Assembly: GCA_934553285.1 (NCBI GenBank)
Contig: CAKTFD010000122.1
Span: forward strand, 1-5,161
DNA from: an uncultured Faecalibacterium sp.
GTDB taxonomy: Bacteria; Bacillota; Clostridia; Oscillospirales; Ruminococcaceae
Reading direction: 5' to 3'
Length of the DNA stretch: 5,161 bases
Positions within the stretch are counted from its first letter, which is position 1; every line of letters starts with the position of its first letter. Both the position numbers and the translations under genes were made by a program. This document shows positions 5,027-5,161 of the stretch, one piece after another. The notes under the pieces are model-generated. The model made no database searches, was not told where the DNA came from, and was given only the letters and a program-made list of their open reading frames with translations.

Positions 5027-5161
5027 TCATTCCGCTGTAAGGCGGACAAAGGGTGCAATGGCGTTGGCATCGCCGTGGCGGACGATGGAGTAGGTGATGT
5101 CGCAGTAGGGCTGGATGGCGGTGCTCTTTTCCACGGTGGAGATGAGCAGCACCTGCAGCTG
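5027..5161 (-). CDS. C-terminal end of an unrecognised protein
   Basis: The minus strand is open from the window edge to a TGA at 5027-5029, giving the last 44 residues of a protein that begins outside the window. Codon use (CTG, GTG, ATC, ACC, GCC) matches the neighbouring genes, and a shared terminator sits 30 nt beyond the stop, so it is very likely real. The sequence runs LQVLLISTVEKSTAIQPYC, then DITYSIVRHGDANAIAPFV and ends RLTAE. It looks like a soluble alpha/beta domain edge with no membrane segment. I do not recognise the family; the C-terminal part of a ligand-binding regulator domain is one possibility, with low confidence. Confidence 0.72.
   Translation of the reverse strand, partial: QLQVLLISTVEKSTAIQPYCDITYSIVRHGDANAIAPFVRLTAE

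Overview
The window looks like a piece of chromosome from a GC-rich Gram-positive gut anaerobe, most likely a Clostridia member of the Faecalibacterium/Subdoligranulum/Gemmiger kind. The basis is strong AGGAGG-type ribosome binding sites, codons rich in third-position G and C, sigma-A-like promoters, and the mix of protein families. The genus is an inference. There are no tRNA or rRNA genes, CRISPR arrays, insertion sequences or phage genes.

Layout, left to right. (1) Positions 1-431, minus strand: the first 143 codons of a CstA-family peptide/pyruvate transporter, running off the left edge. Its upstream region (432-533) holds a bulged leader hairpin and a candidate promoter whose two boxes lie in the arms of an inverted repeat. 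(2) Positions 534-798: non-coding DNA between cstA and the gene upstream of it, crowded with short dyads. (3) Positions 799-1737, minus strand: a LysR-type transcriptional regulator (312 aa). (4) Positions 1738-1885: a divergent regulatory region with a strong lysR promoter, a LysR-type box over its -10, an inverted repeat touching both -35 regions, and a promoter for the rightward operon. (5) Positions 1886-4038, plus strand: an operon of a 70-aa acidic protein of unknown function, a histidine-phosphatase-superfamily enzyme and a 12-helix MATE exporter, closed by an intrinsic terminator. (6) Positions 4217-4954, plus strand: a monocistronic peptidase E-like (S51 family) protein with its own extended -10 promoter and a perfect 22-bp palindrome just before its ribosome binding site. 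(7) Positions 4961-4996: a bidirectional terminator, then the last 44 codons of an unrecognised minus-strand gene (5027-5161).

How the parts may work together: the LysR regulator shares its promoter region with the small-protein/phosphatase/MATE operon. The simplest reading is that it controls itself and that operon in response to a small molecule, possibly one that the MATE protein exports. This is inference from arrangement. No clear new defence or mobile system is visible. The most interesting items are the unassigned small protein and the unusually well-formed regulatory dyads.
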